Below, piece by piece: positions 1 to 8,487 of a DNA stretch of 64,000 nucleotides. Numbering within the stretch: the first letter of the stretch is position 1; every line of letters begins with the position of its first letter. A model generated the notes under the pieces. The model was given only the letters and a program-made list of their open reading frames with translations, did no database searches and was not told the DNA's origin. Made by a program: the position numbers and the translations under genes. The stretch is from Variovorax gracilis (GTDB lineage Bacteria > Pseudomonadota > Gammaproteobacteria > Burkholderiales > Burkholderiaceae_C): positions 248,001-312,000 of the forward strand of contig NZ_JASZYF010000006.1 of assembly GCF_030317115.1 (NCBI RefSeq), read 5' to 3'.

Positions 1-647
1 CTGCGCATCATGAAGCTCACCGCGCGGCGGGTGTCCATCACATTGCGGCGGATGCGTCCGTTCAAGTCTTCCTGCCGCGCGATCAGGCCGAGCACTTCGC
101 CAGCCAGTTCGTCGCTCACGTTGCCCGAAAGCACCTTCTTGCCGGCGGATTCGAGTTCGTCGTAGATGTTCTCCAGCGTGTCGGCCGAGTATTCGGCGTC
201 GGCATCGAAGAGCTTCAGCAGCACTTCCTTGGCATCCTCGATCAGGCCGGGGGCGCGGCGGGCGCGCATGCGCAGCAGGCGAAACACCGGCACGTCTTCG
301 TCGTGGATGGAAAACAGCACGCCGCGGCTGCGCAATTCGGTGTTGTGCTGGTTGAGGATGAAGGCCACGCGCACCGAGCGCGGGTTCTCGTCATCGTCGA
401 TCAGGAAGTCGCTGCGGATGTGGAGTTCGCCGTTGTCCTCTTCATAGAAGCGCGCGGATTCCTCGATGTCCTCGTCCATCGCGTCTTCGGGGATGGAGAG
501 GCCGTAGTACTGCTTGATCCAGCGCTTTTCTTCGACGGTGGGCGATTCGAGGTCGACCCAGATGGGCTGGAACCGGGAAAGCTCTTCGAGCGCCTCGATC
601 TCTTCCTGGACGAGGCGGCCGTTGGCGAGCGTGAAGATGTTGAGCAT
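1..647 (-). CDS. corA: CorA-family magnesium/cobalt transporter, N-terminal part (runs off the window)
   Basis: Reading leftward from ATG at 647, an uninterrupted frame continues past position 1, giving the first 215 residues of a CorA-type divalent cation channel. It begins MLNIFTLANGRLVQEEIE and contains the typical cytoplasmic alpha/beta domain segments WVDLESPTVEEKRWI and YYGLSIPEDAMDEDIEES. These are followed by the long helical region (SADTLENIYDELESAG, GLIARQEDLNGRIRRNVMD) that forms the funnel stalk. The two C-terminal membrane helices and the GMN selectivity motif lie outside the window and cannot be checked. A GGAG ribosome-binding site sits about 8 bases before the start. It is divergent from the helicase gene. 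Family assignment is confident; the metal transported (Mg2+ in most relatives) is inferred. Confidence 0.9.
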   Translation of the reverse strand, partial: MLNIFTLANGRLVQEEIEALEELSRFQPIWVDLESPTVEEKRWIKQYYGLSIPEDAMDEDIEESARFYEEDNGELHIRSDFLIDDDENPRSVRVAFILNQHNTELRSRGVLFSIHDEDVPVFRLLRMRARRAPGLIEDAKEVLLKLFDADAEYSADTLENIYDELESAGKKVLSGNVSDELAGEVLGLIARQEDLNGRIRRNVMDTRRAVSFMMR

Positions 648-692
648 GGCTCACTCCCGTGATTGGTCTGGCGGTTGGGCGAAGGGTGGGGC

Positions 693-739
693 GCTTTCAG
701 CTCCCTCGCCAACGGACGTGTCAGAGGGGGAGTGAAAGC
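693..739. repeat. Imperfect inverted repeat between corA and the helicase gene
   Basis: Two arms of about 15-16 bases (GCTTTCAGCTCCCTC and, after about 16 bases, GAGGGGGAGTGAAAGC) pair with one bulge or mismatch to form a long hairpin. It lies between two divergent genes, so it is not an ordinary terminator of either. It may be a repeat-element remnant or a leader structure of corA. Confidence 0.5.
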
Positions 740-829
740 TGCCGAGACGGGTCGATTTCCATATGAATGGCTCCGGTTTGCAGCGAGGCGCGATTATGTC
801 ATCCGACCTCCAGGCACGGCCGGCGGCAT

Positions 830-845
830 CTGGATGGACATACAG
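830..845 (+). promoter_or_regulatory. LexA-box-like site before the UvrD-type helicase
   Basis: CTGG-ATGGACAT-ACAG matches the proteobacterial SOS box CTGT-N8-ACAG at seven of the eight conserved bases, and the right half continues as ACAGTA as in the E. coli consensus. It lies 14 bases upstream of the ATG at 859. A repressor there would block the promoter or leader of a DNA-repair helicase, which makes biological sense. This is a single site with one mismatch and no binding data. Confidence 0.45.
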
Positions 846-858
846 TAAAGTGGCGTCG

Positions 859-2970
859 ATGCAGAGCATCGCCCGACCCACTCCCGCCACGCAGGCCGAG
901 CGCCTCGCGGCCGCGCTCGCCCAGCTCAACGACGCGCAGCGCGCGGCGGTGGAGCACGGCGTGGGCGCCGCGCTGGGCGAGACAAGGCAGGACGATCGGC
1001 CCCTGCTCGTGATCGCCGGGGCGGGCTCCGGCAAGACCAGCACCCTGGCGCATCGCGTGGCTCACCTGATCGCGCGGGGCGCCGATCCCCAACGCATCCT
1101 GCTCCTGACCTTCTCGCGTCGTGCCGCGCAGGAGATGGAGCGCCGGTCAGGGCAGGTGCTGGCGCGCGTGCTCGGCCTGAAATCAGAGGCACCCCCGGCA
1201 CTGCCCTGGGCGGGCACCTTCCACGGTATCGGCGCGCGGCTTCTGCGCGAGTACGCGGCGCAGGTCGGTCTCGACGAGAACTTCACCATCCACGATCGCG
1301 GCGACGCCGAGGACTTGATGGGGCTGGTACGCAACGACCTTGGGCTCTCGTCCACGACGCGGCGCTTTCCGCAGAAGGGCACCTGCCTTTCGATCTACTC
1401 GCGCACCGTGAACACCTGCGCGCCGCTGGCGGAGGTGCTGAAACATGCGTTTCCCTGGTGCGCGGAGTGGGAGGTCGAACTCAAGCGGCTGTTCGGCGCC
1501 TATGTCGAGGCCAAGCAACAACAGCACGTGCTCGATTACGACGATTTGCTGTTGTACTGGGCCGAGATGGTGGCGGAGCCGACGCTGGCCGAGCACGTCG
1601 GCGCGCGCTTCGACCATGTCCTGGTCGACGAATACCAGGACACGAACCTGCTGCAAGCCGCCATCCTGCGTTCGATGAAGCCCGACGGGGCCGGGGTCAC
1701 GGTGGTGGGCGATGACGCACAGTCGATCTACTCGTTTCGCGGCGCAACGGTTCGCAACATCCTCGACTTTCCGCAGCACTTCAGCCGGCCCGCGCGCATC
1801 GTCACGCTGGAGCGCAACTACCGCTCGACGCAGCCCATCCTCGATGTCTCGAACGCGGTGATTGCCGCCGCCGCGGAGCGCCACGCGAAGACGCTCTGGA
1901 CCGACAAGCCCTCGGCCGGCCGGCCTCAACTCGTGCTGGTGCCCGACGAGGCGCAGCAGGCGCGCTGGGTCGCGGACCGCGTGCTGGCGCATCGCGAAGG
2001 CGGGCTGGCGCTCAAGTCCCAGGCGGTGCTGTTTCGCACATCGACGCACAGTGCCGCGCTGGAGCTTGAATTGACGCGGCGCAACATTCCCTTCGTCAAG
2101 TATGGCGGGCTCAAGTTTCTCGAGGCCGCCCATGTCAAGGATCTGCTCGCCGTGCTGCGCTTTGCGCAGAACCCGCGAGGGCGCATGGCGGGTTTCCGCG
2201 TGACGCAACTGATTCCGGGCATCGGGCCGGTCACTTCTACCCGATTGCTTGACGCAATGGCCGAGGCGGCGGATCCGGGGGCGGTCGTGCGGGATTTCGT
2301 GCCGCCCTCCGCCGCGCAGGCCGAGTGGGCGCGGTTCGCGGCGATCTATGCGGCGCTGCGGGAGCCGTCGCTTGCCTGGCCTGCGGACATGGACCTGGCG
2401 TTGCAGTGGTATCTGCCGCATCTGGAGCGCCTTCACGACGACGCCGGACTGCGCCGTGGCGACGTCGAGCAGTTGGCCCGGCTGGCGTCGGGCTACGCGT
2501 CGCGCGAGCGCTTTCTGACAGAACTTACGCTCGATCCGCCAGAAGCCACCAGCGACCGGCCGGGGCCTCCGCTGCTCGACGAGGATTACCTGATTCTTTC
2601 GACCATCCATTCGGCCAAGGGGCAGGAATGGACCTCGGTGCACGTGCTGAATGTGGTGGACGGCTGCATCCCGGCCGACGTGGCGCAGGGGGCGCAGGAG
2701 CTCGAAGAGGAGCGGCGGCTGCTGTACGTCGCGATGACCCGGGCGCGCGACCATCTGCATCTGCTGGTGCCGCAGCGCTTCTACGTCACCCAGCAGGCGG
2801 TTCGCGGCGACCGGCATTTGTACGCGGGGCGCACGCGCTTCATCACGGCGTCCGATGCCGAACGCTTCGAGCACCAGACCTGGCCCCCGCCACCGGAGCG
2901 CGCTCCGCACGTGCCGCCGCCAGCCGCCACGATCGACCTGCTGAGCCGGATGCGGGCCACCTGGAGGTGA
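859..2970 (+). CDS. UvrD/Rep-family superfamily 1 ATP-dependent DNA helicase
   Basis: A 703-residue 3'-5' DNA helicase of the UvrD/Rep/PcrA group. The motifs are in the expected order: Q-motif LNDAQRAAVEHG (about 23-34), Walker A GAGSGKT (about 54-60), motif II VDEYQDTN (about 254-261), motif III GDDAQSIYSFRG, motif IV RNYRSTQPIL (about 319), motif V STIHSAKGQEW (about 582) and motif VI YVAMTRARDHL (about 625). The frame is open upstream to 763, but the similarity begins just after the ATG at 859, and a LexA-like site at 830-845 would fall inside a longer protein, so 859 is preferred. It is slightly shorter than canonical UvrD (about 720-780). Its exact role (excision repair, mismatch repair or replication restart) cannot be read from the sequence. 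Confidence 0.9.
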   Translation: MQSIARPTPATQAERLAAALAQLNDAQRAAVEHGVGAALGETRQDDRPLLVIAGAGSGKTSTLAHRVAHLIARGADPQRILLLTFSRRAAQEMERRSGQVLARVLGLKSEAPPALPWAGTFHGIGARLLREYAAQVGLDENFTIHDRGDAEDLMGLVRNDLGLSSTTRRFPQKGTCLSIYSRTVNTCAPLAEVLKHAFPWCAEWEVELKRLFGAYVEAKQQQHVLDYDDLLLYWAEMVAEPTLAEHVGARFDHVLVDEYQDTNLLQAAILRSMKPDGAGVTVVGDDAQSIYSFRGATVRNILDFPQHFSRPARIVTLERNYRSTQPILDVSNAVIAAAAERHAKTLWTDKPSAGRPQLVLVPDEAQQARWVADRVLAHREGGLALKSQAVLFRTSTHSAALELELTRRNIPFVKYGGLKFLEAAHVKDLLAVLRFAQNPRGRMAGFRVTQLIPGIGPVTSTRLLDAMAEAADPGAVVRDFVPPSAAQAEWARFAAIYAALREPSLAWPADMDLALQWYLPHLERLHDDAGLRRGDVEQLARLASGYASRERFLTELTLDPPEATSDRPGPPLLDEDYLILSTIHSAKGQEWTSVHVLNVVDGCIPADVAQGAQELEEERRLLYVAMTRARDHLHLLVPQRFYVTQQAVRGDRHLYAGRTRFITASDAERFEHQTWPPPPERAPHVPPPAATIDLLSRMRATWR

Positions 2971-3247
2971 TGCCCGCCCGGGGCTGCGCGCACTTCCGTA
3001 TCGCTTCGCCGGCTGCGCCTAGTCCTAATTTCGTAGCGGCGGGAAACCCCTACCGGGAATGGCCCTTTGTACGTGTTCGGAAAGATTGCATTTCGATGAC
3101 AGCATGGCATAGTGAACCGACCGTCCCCCGGCTTCTCCTCTCTTCCCCTCTCCCTCTTTCTCCCCACTCTCCATTCGTTTCCCCGGCTGTACCTCCCTAC
3201 CAAGGGGTGCGGCTATTTCCCCAACCGTCAATTCCAGGAGGTCATTC
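2971..3247 (+). other. Intergenic leader of hpf with a polypyrimidine tract
   Basis: This 277-base non-coding stretch precedes hpf. A possible sigma-70 promoter is TTGCAT at 3086 and CATAGT at 3108, spaced 16 bases, but the match is weak. From 3132 to 3172 there is a 41-base stretch of C and T with a single purine, ahead of the strong AGGAGG ribosome-binding site at 3236-3241. Such an unstructured pyrimidine-rich leader could be a Rho-loading or RNA-binding region. No small ORF with coding character was seen. Confidence 0.4.
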
Positions 3248-3577
3248 ATGAATTTGACGATCAGCGGTCATCACCTCGACGTCACACCCGCCTTGCGCAA
3301 CTACGTTACGAGCAAGCTGGACCGAATCACCCGCCATTTCGACCAGGTGGTCGATGTCAAGGTGATCCTTACGGTGGAAAAGCAAAAGGAAAAGGAGCGC
3401 CGCCAACGCGCCGAATGCAACATTCACGTCAAGGGCAATGACATGTTCGCGGAGTCGAGCCACGCTGATCTTTACGCTGCTGTCGACGAACTGGTCGACA
3501 AGCTCGACCGGCAGGTCGTCCGCCACAAGGACCGCCTGCAGGACCACCATCACGAAGCGCCCAAGCGTGTGATGTAG
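3248..3577 (+). CDS. hpf: Ribosome hibernation-promoting factor, short form (HPF/RaiA family)
   Basis: A 109-residue protein beginning [20 protein letters not shown], the typical start of ribosomal subunit interface proteins. It folds as a single beta-alpha-beta-beta-beta-alpha domain and lacks the C-terminal dimerisation extension of long HPF, so it should act as a short HPF that binds the 30S decoding centre and helps form inactive 100S ribosomes in stationary phase. The basic helix [20 protein letters not shown] and the segment [17 protein letters not shown] are family hallmarks. An AGGAGG ribosome-binding site is well placed. It is followed by a terminator-like hairpin and ptsN, as in many proteobacteria. 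The usual upstream partner rpoN is not here but about 59 kb away. Confidence 0.95.
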   Translation: MNLTISGHHLDVTPALRNYVTSKLDRITRHFDQVVDVKVILTVEKQKEKERRQRAECNIHVKGNDMFAESSHADLYAAVDELVDKLDRQVVRHKDRLQDHHHEAPKRVM

Positions 3578-3604
3578 TACCACTCCGGGCAAATACTCTT
3601 GCGG

Positions 3605-3632
3605 GCCACCTTCGGGTGGCTCTTTGCTTTTT
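3605..3632 (+). terminator. Rho-independent terminator after hpf
   Basis: GCCACC-TTCG-GGTGGC is a perfect six-base-pair stem with a stable TTCG tetraloop, followed by a T-rich run (TCTTTGCTTTTT). It lies 28 bases after the hpf stop and separates it, at least partly, from ptsN. Confidence 0.8.
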
Positions 3633-3670
3633 GCAGCGTGGGTGCATAATCGCCCCCGCCCCGCCCCAAC

Positions 3671-4138
3671 ATGAACCGACTCGCGTCCATCCTGCCACCC
3701 GCTCAAGTGCTTGTGAGCGTTGACGCCACCAGCAAGAAGCGTGCTTTTGAAGAAGCAGGCTTGCTGTTTGAAAACCTGCACGGCCTCGGCCGGGCCCTCA
3801 TCACCGACAGCCTCTTTGCCCGCGAACGCCTGGGTTCGACCGGCCTGGGCCATGGGGTGGCGATCCCGCACGGCCGCATCAAGGGCCTCAAATCGCCCAT
3901 GGCTGCAGTGTTCCAACTGGCGAACCCGATCGGGTTCGACGCGCCGGACGAGCAGCCTGTGGTCCTGCTGATCTTCCTGCTCGTGCCGGAAGCGGCCACG
4001 CAGAAACATCTTGAAATACTTTCCGAGATCGCCGAACTCCTGAGCGACGCCAACCTGCGCGAGCAGATCAAGTCGAGTTCGGACGCCGCGGCACTGCACG
4101 CCCTGATCGCAGGATGGCAATCCGCGCAGGTCGCCTGA
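3671..4138 (+). CDS. ptsN: PTS IIA-like nitrogen-regulatory protein PtsN (EIIA-Ntr)
   Basis: A 155-residue single-domain PTS EIIA of the fructose/mannitol superfamily. It carries the phosphorylatable histidine in [13 protein letters not shown] (His67), preceded by the usual [12 protein letters not shown] segment. In the PTS-Ntr chain it accepts phosphate from NPr and, depending on its phosphorylation state, affects potassium transport and other regulation rather than sugar uptake. It sits between hpf and hprK, the usual context. A kup potassium transporter is encoded in the same window (27-29 kb), but a regulatory link is only inferred from other species. Confidence 0.93.
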   Translation: MNRLASILPPAQVLVSVDATSKKRAFEEAGLLFENLHGLGRALITDSLFARERLGSTGLGHGVAIPHGRIKGLKSPMAAVFQLANPIGFDAPDEQPVVLLIFLLVPEAATQKHLEILSEIAELLSDANLREQIKSSSDAAALHALIAGWQSAQVA

Positions 4139-4166
4139 TCCGCGCGGGCCTGGGACGGTCTGGCCT

Positions 4167-5126
4167 ATGAAGCCGACCGTCATCAGCGCCGACGCGATGT
4201 TCGAGGAATTCCGCGGCTCGCTCCGGTGGGAGTGGCTGGCGGGATTGGGCGCCTCGGAGCGCCAGTTTGACCCCGACGTCATCAGCCGGGCCCAGTCCGC
4301 CGCTGACCTGGTGGGCTACCTCAACTACATCCACCCCTACCGCGTACAGATCCTGGGCGCCCGGGAGGTGGCCTACCTCACGCGCGGCACGCCGGAGGAC
4401 TGCGTGCGGCGAATCGCCCGCATCGTCACCCTGGAGCCGCCGATGCTGGTGCTGGCGGACGGCCAGCCGGCGCCCGACGAACTGCTGTCGATCTGCGAGC
4501 GCGCGCAATTGCCCCTGTTCGCGACGCGTGAATCGTCGGCTTTCGTCATCGACCTGCTGCGGGCCTATCTTTCCAAGCACTTCGCCGAGCGCACGTCGAT
4601 GCACGGCGTGTTCATGGACATCCTGGGGCTGGGCGTGATGATCACGGGCGAGTCCGGACTCGGAAAGAGCGAACTCGGCCTGGAGCTGATCTCGCGCGGC
4701 AACGGTCTCGTGGCCGACGATGCCGTCGATCTCTACCGCATCAACCAGACCACGCTGGAAGGGCGCTGCCCCGAACTGCTGCAGAACCTGCTCGAAGTGC
4801 GCGGCATCGGCCTGCTCGACATCCGGGCGATCTTCGGCGAGACGGCCGTGCGCCGGAAGATGCGGCTCAAGCTGATCGTCCACCTCGTGCGGCGCGACAG
4901 CTTCGAGCGCGACTACGAGCGCATGCCCTCGGCGCCGCTCACGCAGGACGTGCTGGGTATTCCGGTGCGCAAGGTGATCATCCAGGTCGTGGCAGGCCGC
5001 AACATCGCGGTGCTGGTCGAGGCGGCCGTGCGCAATTCGATCCTGCAACTGCGCGGCATCGATACCTATGCCGACTTCGTCGCCCGCCATCACAAGGCCA
5101 TGGAAAGCGCCAGGGAAGACGACTAG
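4167..5126 (+). CDS. hprK: HPr kinase/phosphorylase
   Basis: A 319-residue bifunctional enzyme that phosphorylates and dephosphorylates the serine of HPr-like proteins. The N-terminal domain (about 1-130) precedes a catalytic domain with Walker A GESGLGKS (161-168), the conserved segment [13 protein letters not shown] before it, and the HprK signature [18 protein letters not shown] (about 209-226). It starts 28 bases after ptsN. In Gram-negative bacteria the gene normally follows ptsN and acts with the nitrogen PTS rather than in carbon catabolite repression; that role is inferred. Confidence 0.95.
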   Translation: MKPTVISADAMFEEFRGSLRWEWLAGLGASERQFDPDVISRAQSAADLVGYLNYIHPYRVQILGAREVAYLTRGTPEDCVRRIARIVTLEPPMLVLADGQPAPDELLSICERAQLPLFATRESSAFVIDLLRAYLSKHFAERTSMHGVFMDILGLGVMITGESGLGKSELGLELISRGNGLVADDAVDLYRINQTTLEGRCPELLQNLLEVRGIGLLDIRAIFGETAVRRKMRLKLIVHLVRRDSFERDYERMPSAPLTQDVLGIPVRKVIIQVVAGRNIAVLVEAAVRNSILQLRGIDTYADFVARHHKAMESAREDD

Positions 5127-5143
5127 CGCGAAGCCCAGGAACG

Positions 5144-5233
5144 CCGCGGAACCGGCTTTGCCGGCCCGCCGGTGTTGCCCCCGGCAGGGGGTGGGCGGCT
5201 ACACGAAATGAGCAAGCCTGGGGTCGGGCGAGC
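5144..5233 (+). repeat. Dispersed ~90-bp hairpin element, copy A
   Basis: It starts CCGCGGAACCGGCTTTGCCGG and carries the element's two hairpins, CCGGC-TTT-GCCGG and CCCCC-GGCA-GGGGG, ending near the CGAGCC tail. It lies between the convergent hprK and fur genes, with its tail 9 bases from the fur stop codon. The same element recurs near 8.4, 25.4, 28.9, 34.4, 51.3-51.6 and 57.0 kb. Confidence 0.85.
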
Positions 5234-5242
5234 CTATGGTGC

Positions 5243-5662
5243 TCAGTGCTTGCTCGTGCAGTCGGCGCAGAGGCCGTACAGGGACATCGCGTGGTCTTGC
5301 AAGATCCAGCCCTTGTCCGTCGCGATCATCTGCTGGCGGCGTTCGATCTCGGGATCGTAGAACTCCTCGACCTTGCCGCACGACGTGCACACGAGGTGAT
5401 CGTGGTGCTTGCCTTCGTTGAGTTCGTAGACCGCCTTGCCGCTCTCGAAGTGGCTGCGTTCGAGGATGCCGGCCTGTTCGAACTGCGTCAGCACGCGGTA
5501 CACGGTGGCCAGGCCGATGTCGGAATGGTCGTTGAGGAGGACGCGAAACACGTCTTCCGCCGTCATGTGACGTTGCCCGCCGTTCTGGAAGATCTCGAGA
5601 ATCTTGAGGCGCGGCAGAGTGGCCTTGAGGCCGGTGTTCTTGAGTTCGTCGATGTTAGCCAT
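5243..5662 (-). CDS. fur: Ferric uptake regulator Fur
   Basis: A 139-residue metal-dependent repressor. The N-terminal winged-helix domain contains [15 protein letters not shown] and the recognition region [19 protein letters not shown] (about 48-66). The dimerisation domain has the metal-binding HHDH (86-89) and two CxxC pairs at 92/95 and 132/135, which mark a zinc-structured Fur. It is divergent from bamE, an arrangement common in Burkholderiales. It is the likely repressor of the siderophore receptor at 31.3-33.5 kb, which has a Fur box. Confidence 0.95.
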   Translation of the reverse strand: MANIDELKNTGLKATLPRLKILEIFQNGGQRHMTAEDVFRVLLNDHSDIGLATVYRVLTQFEQAGILERSHFESGKAVYELNEGKHHDHLVCTSCGKVEEFYDPEIERRQQMIATDKGWILQDHAMSLYGLCADCTSKH

Positions 5663-5717
5663 GTTGGTTCGTTCCCTGCGCCAGCCTTGCGGGAAGGGCC
5701 CGCCGGGGGCCAGCCGC

Positions 5718-5734
5718 TACAATGATTTGATCAT
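5718..5734 (+). promoter_or_regulatory. bamE -10 element and palindrome in the fur-bamE divergent region
   Basis: TACAAT at 5718-5723 is a good -10 hexamer about 31 bases before the bamE start; no convincing -35 was seen. It overlaps a perfect inverted repeat, ATGAT-TTG-ATCAT (5722-5734). The arms resemble Fur-box half-sites, but the three-base spacer is not the classical arrangement, so autoregulation by Fur is only a possibility. Confidence 0.35.
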
Positions 5735-5753
5735 ATCGCCCAACCCTTTTTCC

Positions 5754-6314
5754 ATGCCTGCCATTCCACAACGCCGCCTCTGGCCGCTCTTCGGCGCCGT
5801 CGCCGCGGGCCTGTGCCTCGGCGCTTGCAGCAGTGTCGGCGACAGTGCGCGCGGCGCCCTGACCGCCGTCACGCCCTACAAGGTCGAAGTGGTTCAGGGC
5901 AATTTCGTGTCCAAGGAACAGGTCGCGGCGCTCAAGCCCGGCATGTCGCGCCAGCAGGTGCGCGAAATCCTCGGTACGTCGCTCCTGACCGATGTCTTTC
6001 ACTCCAATCGCTGGGACTACGTGTTCACGATCCGCCGCCAGGGCGTCGAGCCGCAGCAGCGCCACCTGACGCTGTATTTCAACGGCGAGGTGCTCGATCG
6101 CTTCGAAGGCGATCCGATGCCGAGCGAGGAGGAATTCGTCGCCCAGCTCGACACCCGCAAGCGCACCGGCAAGGTGCCTCCGCTGGAGGCCACCGAAGAC
6201 CAGCTCAAGAAGTTCGACCCGGCCAAGGACAAGAAGGTCGATGGCGATGCGCCGGCGGCGCCTGCAACTCCGCCGGCACTGCCTGCGGCCTACCCTCCGC
6301 TCGAATCGCGCTGA
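5754..6314 (+). CDS. bamE: Outer membrane protein assembly factor BamE (SmpA/OmlA lipoprotein)
   Basis: A 186-residue lipoprotein. The signal peptide ends in the lipobox LGAC, with the modified cysteine at residue 25, and is followed by the BamE domain: [22 protein letters not shown], then [19 protein letters not shown] and [10 protein letters not shown]. It is a non-essential partner of the BamA beta-barrel insertion machine at the inner face of the outer membrane. An alanine/proline-rich tail (about 155-186) extends beyond the canonical domain. The ATG at 5754 is chosen because it gives a correct signal peptide directly after the TACAAT promoter element. It lies upstream of dapB and divergent from fur, a conserved order. 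Confidence 0.93.
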   Translation: MPAIPQRRLWPLFGAVAAGLCLGACSSVGDSARGALTAVTPYKVEVVQGNFVSKEQVAALKPGMSRQQVREILGTSLLTDVFHSNRWDYVFTIRRQGVEPQQRHLTLYFNGEVLDRFEGDPMPSEEEFVAQLDTRKRTGKVPPLEATEDQLKKFDPAKDKKVDGDAPAAPATPPALPAAYPPLESR

Positions 6315-6381
6315 GCACGCGCTGGCCGCTTCCGGCCGTCGCGCCCTTTCTCGAATTCCGCATTTCCAGAGGCTGAAACGC

Positions 6382-7212
6382 GTGACCGACTCTTCTTCTC
6401 CATCCACTTCCCTGCGCCGCGTCGCGATCGCGGGCGCTTCTGGGCGCATGGGCCACATGCTGATCGAGGCCGTGCGCGAGGCGCAGGATTGCCGCCTCGC
6501 CGGCGCGCTCGATGTTGCTGGCAGCGCGGCGATCGGCAGCGATGCGGCTGCGTTCCTGGGTTTCACGAGCGGCGTCCCCGTCGTGTCCGACCTTCGCGCA
6601 GGGCTCAAGGATGCACAGGTACTGATCGATTTCACACGGCCCGAAGGCACACTGGCGCACCTCGCCGTGTGCCGCGAATTCGGCGTGCAGCTCGTGATCG
6701 GCACCACCGGCTTCAGCGATGCGCAGAAGGCCGAGATCGCCGATGCCGCGAAGGACATCGCGATCGTGATGGCGCCGAACATGAGCGTGGGCGTCAACGT
6801 CACCTTGAAGCTGCTCGAAATGGCCGCCAAGGCGCTGTCGACCGGCTATGACATCGAGATCATCGAGGCGCACCACCGCCACAAGGTCGACGCGCCCTCG
6901 GGCACGGCGCTCAAGATGGGCGAGGTGATCGCCGATGCGCTGGGCCGCGACCTCAAGGACTGCGCCGTCTACGCGCGCGAAGGCGTCACCGGCGAGCGCG
7001 ACCCGTCGACCATCGGCTTCGCGACCATCCGCGGCGGCGACATCGTCGGCGACCACACGGTGCTGTTTGCCGGCACCGGCGAGCGCATCGAGATCACGCA
7101 CAAGTCGGCCAGCCGCTCGACCTACGCGCAGGGCAGCCTGCGTGCCGTGCGTTTCCTGGCCAGCCAGCGCGCCGGGTTGTTCGACATGTTCGATGTCCTG
7201 AGCCTGCGCTGA
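6382..7212 (+). CDS. dapB: 4-hydroxy-tetrahydrodipicolinate reductase DapB
   Basis: A 276-residue lysine/diaminopimelate pathway enzyme that reduces the DapA product with NAD(P)H. The Rossmann motif GASGRMG (about 18-24) opens the protein. The catalytic and substrate region [15 protein letters not shown] (about 162-176) has the expected His pair, Lys and PSGTA loop. The GTG at 6382 is chosen because it has an AGAGG site upstream and gives the normal family length; the frame is open further upstream, overlapping bamE. exbB follows after 8 bases, so the genes are probably co-transcribed. Confidence 0.93.
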   Translation: MTDSSSPSTSLRRVAIAGASGRMGHMLIEAVREAQDCRLAGALDVAGSAAIGSDAAAFLGFTSGVPVVSDLRAGLKDAQVLIDFTRPEGTLAHLAVCREFGVQLVIGTTGFSDAQKAEIADAAKDIAIVMAPNMSVGVNVTLKLLEMAAKALSTGYDIEIIEAHHRHKVDAPSGTALKMGEVIADALGRDLKDCAVYAREGVTGERDPSTIGFATIRGGDIVGDHTVLFAGTGERIEITHKSASRSTYAQGSLRAVRFLASQRAGLFDMFDVLSLR

Positions 7213-7220
7213 CCCCGAGC

Positions 7221-7919
7221 ATGAGCATCCTCGCGCTGCTCGCCCACGGTGACGCCGTCAGTCGCTCGGTCGCGGCGCTGCTGCTGGTCATGTCGGTGTC
7301 GAGCTGGGTCGTGATCCTCTGGAAGGCCTGGCTTTTGCGCGGCGGTACGCGCGATGTGGTGCGCAGCATCGCGGCCTTCTGGCAGTCGCCATCCATCGGG
7401 GACGCTGAACTCAGCCTCAAGGCCTTCGACCGCGCGGCGCTGGTCCTGCCGGCGGTGAGCGCGGTCAGGAAGCTTGCGACGCACACCGACAGCGCGACGC
7501 TCGGCGGCGCCGTCGATCGGGCCCAACGTGTCACGCGCGTCCTGCGCGATGCCCTGCATGCGGCGCTTCGGCGGCTGCAATCCGGCCAGATCCTGCTCGC
7601 GACCGTCGGCGCCACCGCGCCCTTCGTCGGCCTGCTCGGGACGGTCTGGGGGATCTACCGTGCTCTCGTCGGCATCGCCGGCGAAACGGGTGGCTTCACC
7701 ATCGACAAGGTCGCCGGCCCGGTCGGCGAGGCGCTGATCATGACGGCCTTCGGCCTCGCGGTCGCGATTCCCGCCGTGCTGGCCTACAACGTGTTCGGAC
7801 GCGTCGTCAGCCGTATCGAAGCCGAACTCGAAGGCTTCGCGCACGACCTGCTGGGCATGCTCGGCGAGCCTGCGCCGCGCGAGATCCCGTTGCCGCCCGC
7901 CCGGCCCATGCCTGCCTGA
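7221..7919 (+). CDS. exbB: MotA/TolQ/ExbB proton channel family protein
   Basis: A 232-residue inner membrane protein with a first helix near residues 15-38 (VAALLLVMSVSSWVVILWKA) and two helices later (about 125-155, LLATVGATAPFVGLLGTVWG, and about 168-195, EALIMTAFGLAVAIPAVLAY). The APFVGLLGTVWGI and GEALIMTAFGLAVAIPA motifs define the ExbB/TolQ/MotA family. It works with the ExbD-like protein encoded 18 bases downstream to turn proton motive force into work on a TonB- or Tol-type partner. No tonB or tolA is adjacent, so ExbB rather than TolQ is inferred from length and the exbD-like neighbour. Confidence 0.88.
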   Translation: MSILALLAHGDAVSRSVAALLLVMSVSSWVVILWKAWLLRGGTRDVVRSIAAFWQSPSIGDAELSLKAFDRAALVLPAVSAVRKLATHTDSATLGGAVDRAQRVTRVLRDALHAALRRLQSGQILLATVGATAPFVGLLGTVWGIYRALVGIAGETGGFTIDKVAGPVGEALIMTAFGLAVAIPAVLAYNVFGRVVSRIEAELEGFAHDLLGMLGEPAPREIPLPPARPMPA

Positions 7920-7937
7920 GAGCGGCGCCCAAGCAGC

Positions 7938-8405
7938 ATGGCCTTCGGTCGCACATCGCTCGGCAGCACGGCCACCGGCGGCCGATCGACCGGCGCAGGC
8001 GGACAGCGGCCGCTGTCCGACATCAACGTCACCCCGCTGGTCGACGTGATGCTCGTGCTCCTGGTGATCTTCATCATCACCGCGCCGCTGATGGCCAGCT
8101 CGATCAAGCTCGACCTGCCGCGCACGGATGCAGGCCATTCCGGCGACACGCCGAAGTTCGTGTCGCTCGTGGTCGATGCGGCCGGCAAGGTCTACCTGAA
8201 CGACAAGCCGGTCACGCAAGAGGAGTTGGCGGCCGGCCTCGCCAATGCCGCCACCGCGAGCCGCGATACCGAAGTCCAACTCCGCGCCGACCAGACCGTG
8301 CCCTACGGCAAGGTCGTCGAACTGATGGGCATCGCCAACAAGGCCGGCCTGACCCGCATCGGCTTCGTCACCGAAGCACCCCCAACCACCCCGCCACCCA
8401 GATAG
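7938..8405 (+). CDS. exbD: ExbD/TolR family biopolymer transporter
   Basis: A 155-residue single-pass membrane protein. After a glycine-rich cytoplasmic tail comes the hallmark INVTPLVDVMLVLLVIFIIT (about 36-55), whose buried aspartate is the proton-carrying residue. The rest is the periplasmic domain ending in VELMGIANKAGLTRIGFVTE. It is encoded just after the ExbB homologue. Together they probably energise TonB-dependent receptors such as the one at 31.3-33.5 kb; this link is inferred. Confidence 0.88.
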   Translation: MAFGRTSLGSTATGGRSTGAGGQRPLSDINVTPLVDVMLVLLVIFIITAPLMASSIKLDLPRTDAGHSGDTPKFVSLVVDAAGKVYLNDKPVTQEELAAGLANAATASRDTEVQLRADQTVPYGKVVELMGIANKAGLTRIGFVTEAPPTTPPPR

Positions 8406-8437
8406 CCGCCGGCGAAGCCGTGCGCGTTCGCGAGACA

Positions 8438-8480
8438 CCGCGGAACCGGCTTTGCCGGGCCGCCGGTGTTGCCCCCCGGC
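8438..8480 (+). repeat. Dispersed hairpin element, copy B (truncated)
   Basis: Only the head half of the element is present (CCGCGGAACCGGCTTTGCCGG followed by GCCGCCGGTGTTGCCCCC). It lies between the convergent exbD and glgP genes. The CCCCC/GGGGG hairpin and the tail are missing. Confidence 0.75.
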
Positions 8481-8487
8481 CCACGCG

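Noticed and set aside
763..858. Upstream in-frame start for the helicase
   Set aside because: The extra 32 residues have no helicase similarity and would place the LexA-like site inside the coding region.
3060..3120. Possible sigma-54 promoter before hpf
   Set aside because: A TGGCA motif is present but no TTGC element follows at the required spacing.
7221..8405. TolQ-TolR instead of ExbB-ExbD
   Set aside because: No tolA, tolB, pal or ybgC nearby; the lengths and glycine-rich ExbD-like tail favour the general ExbB/ExbD label, though this is not certain.
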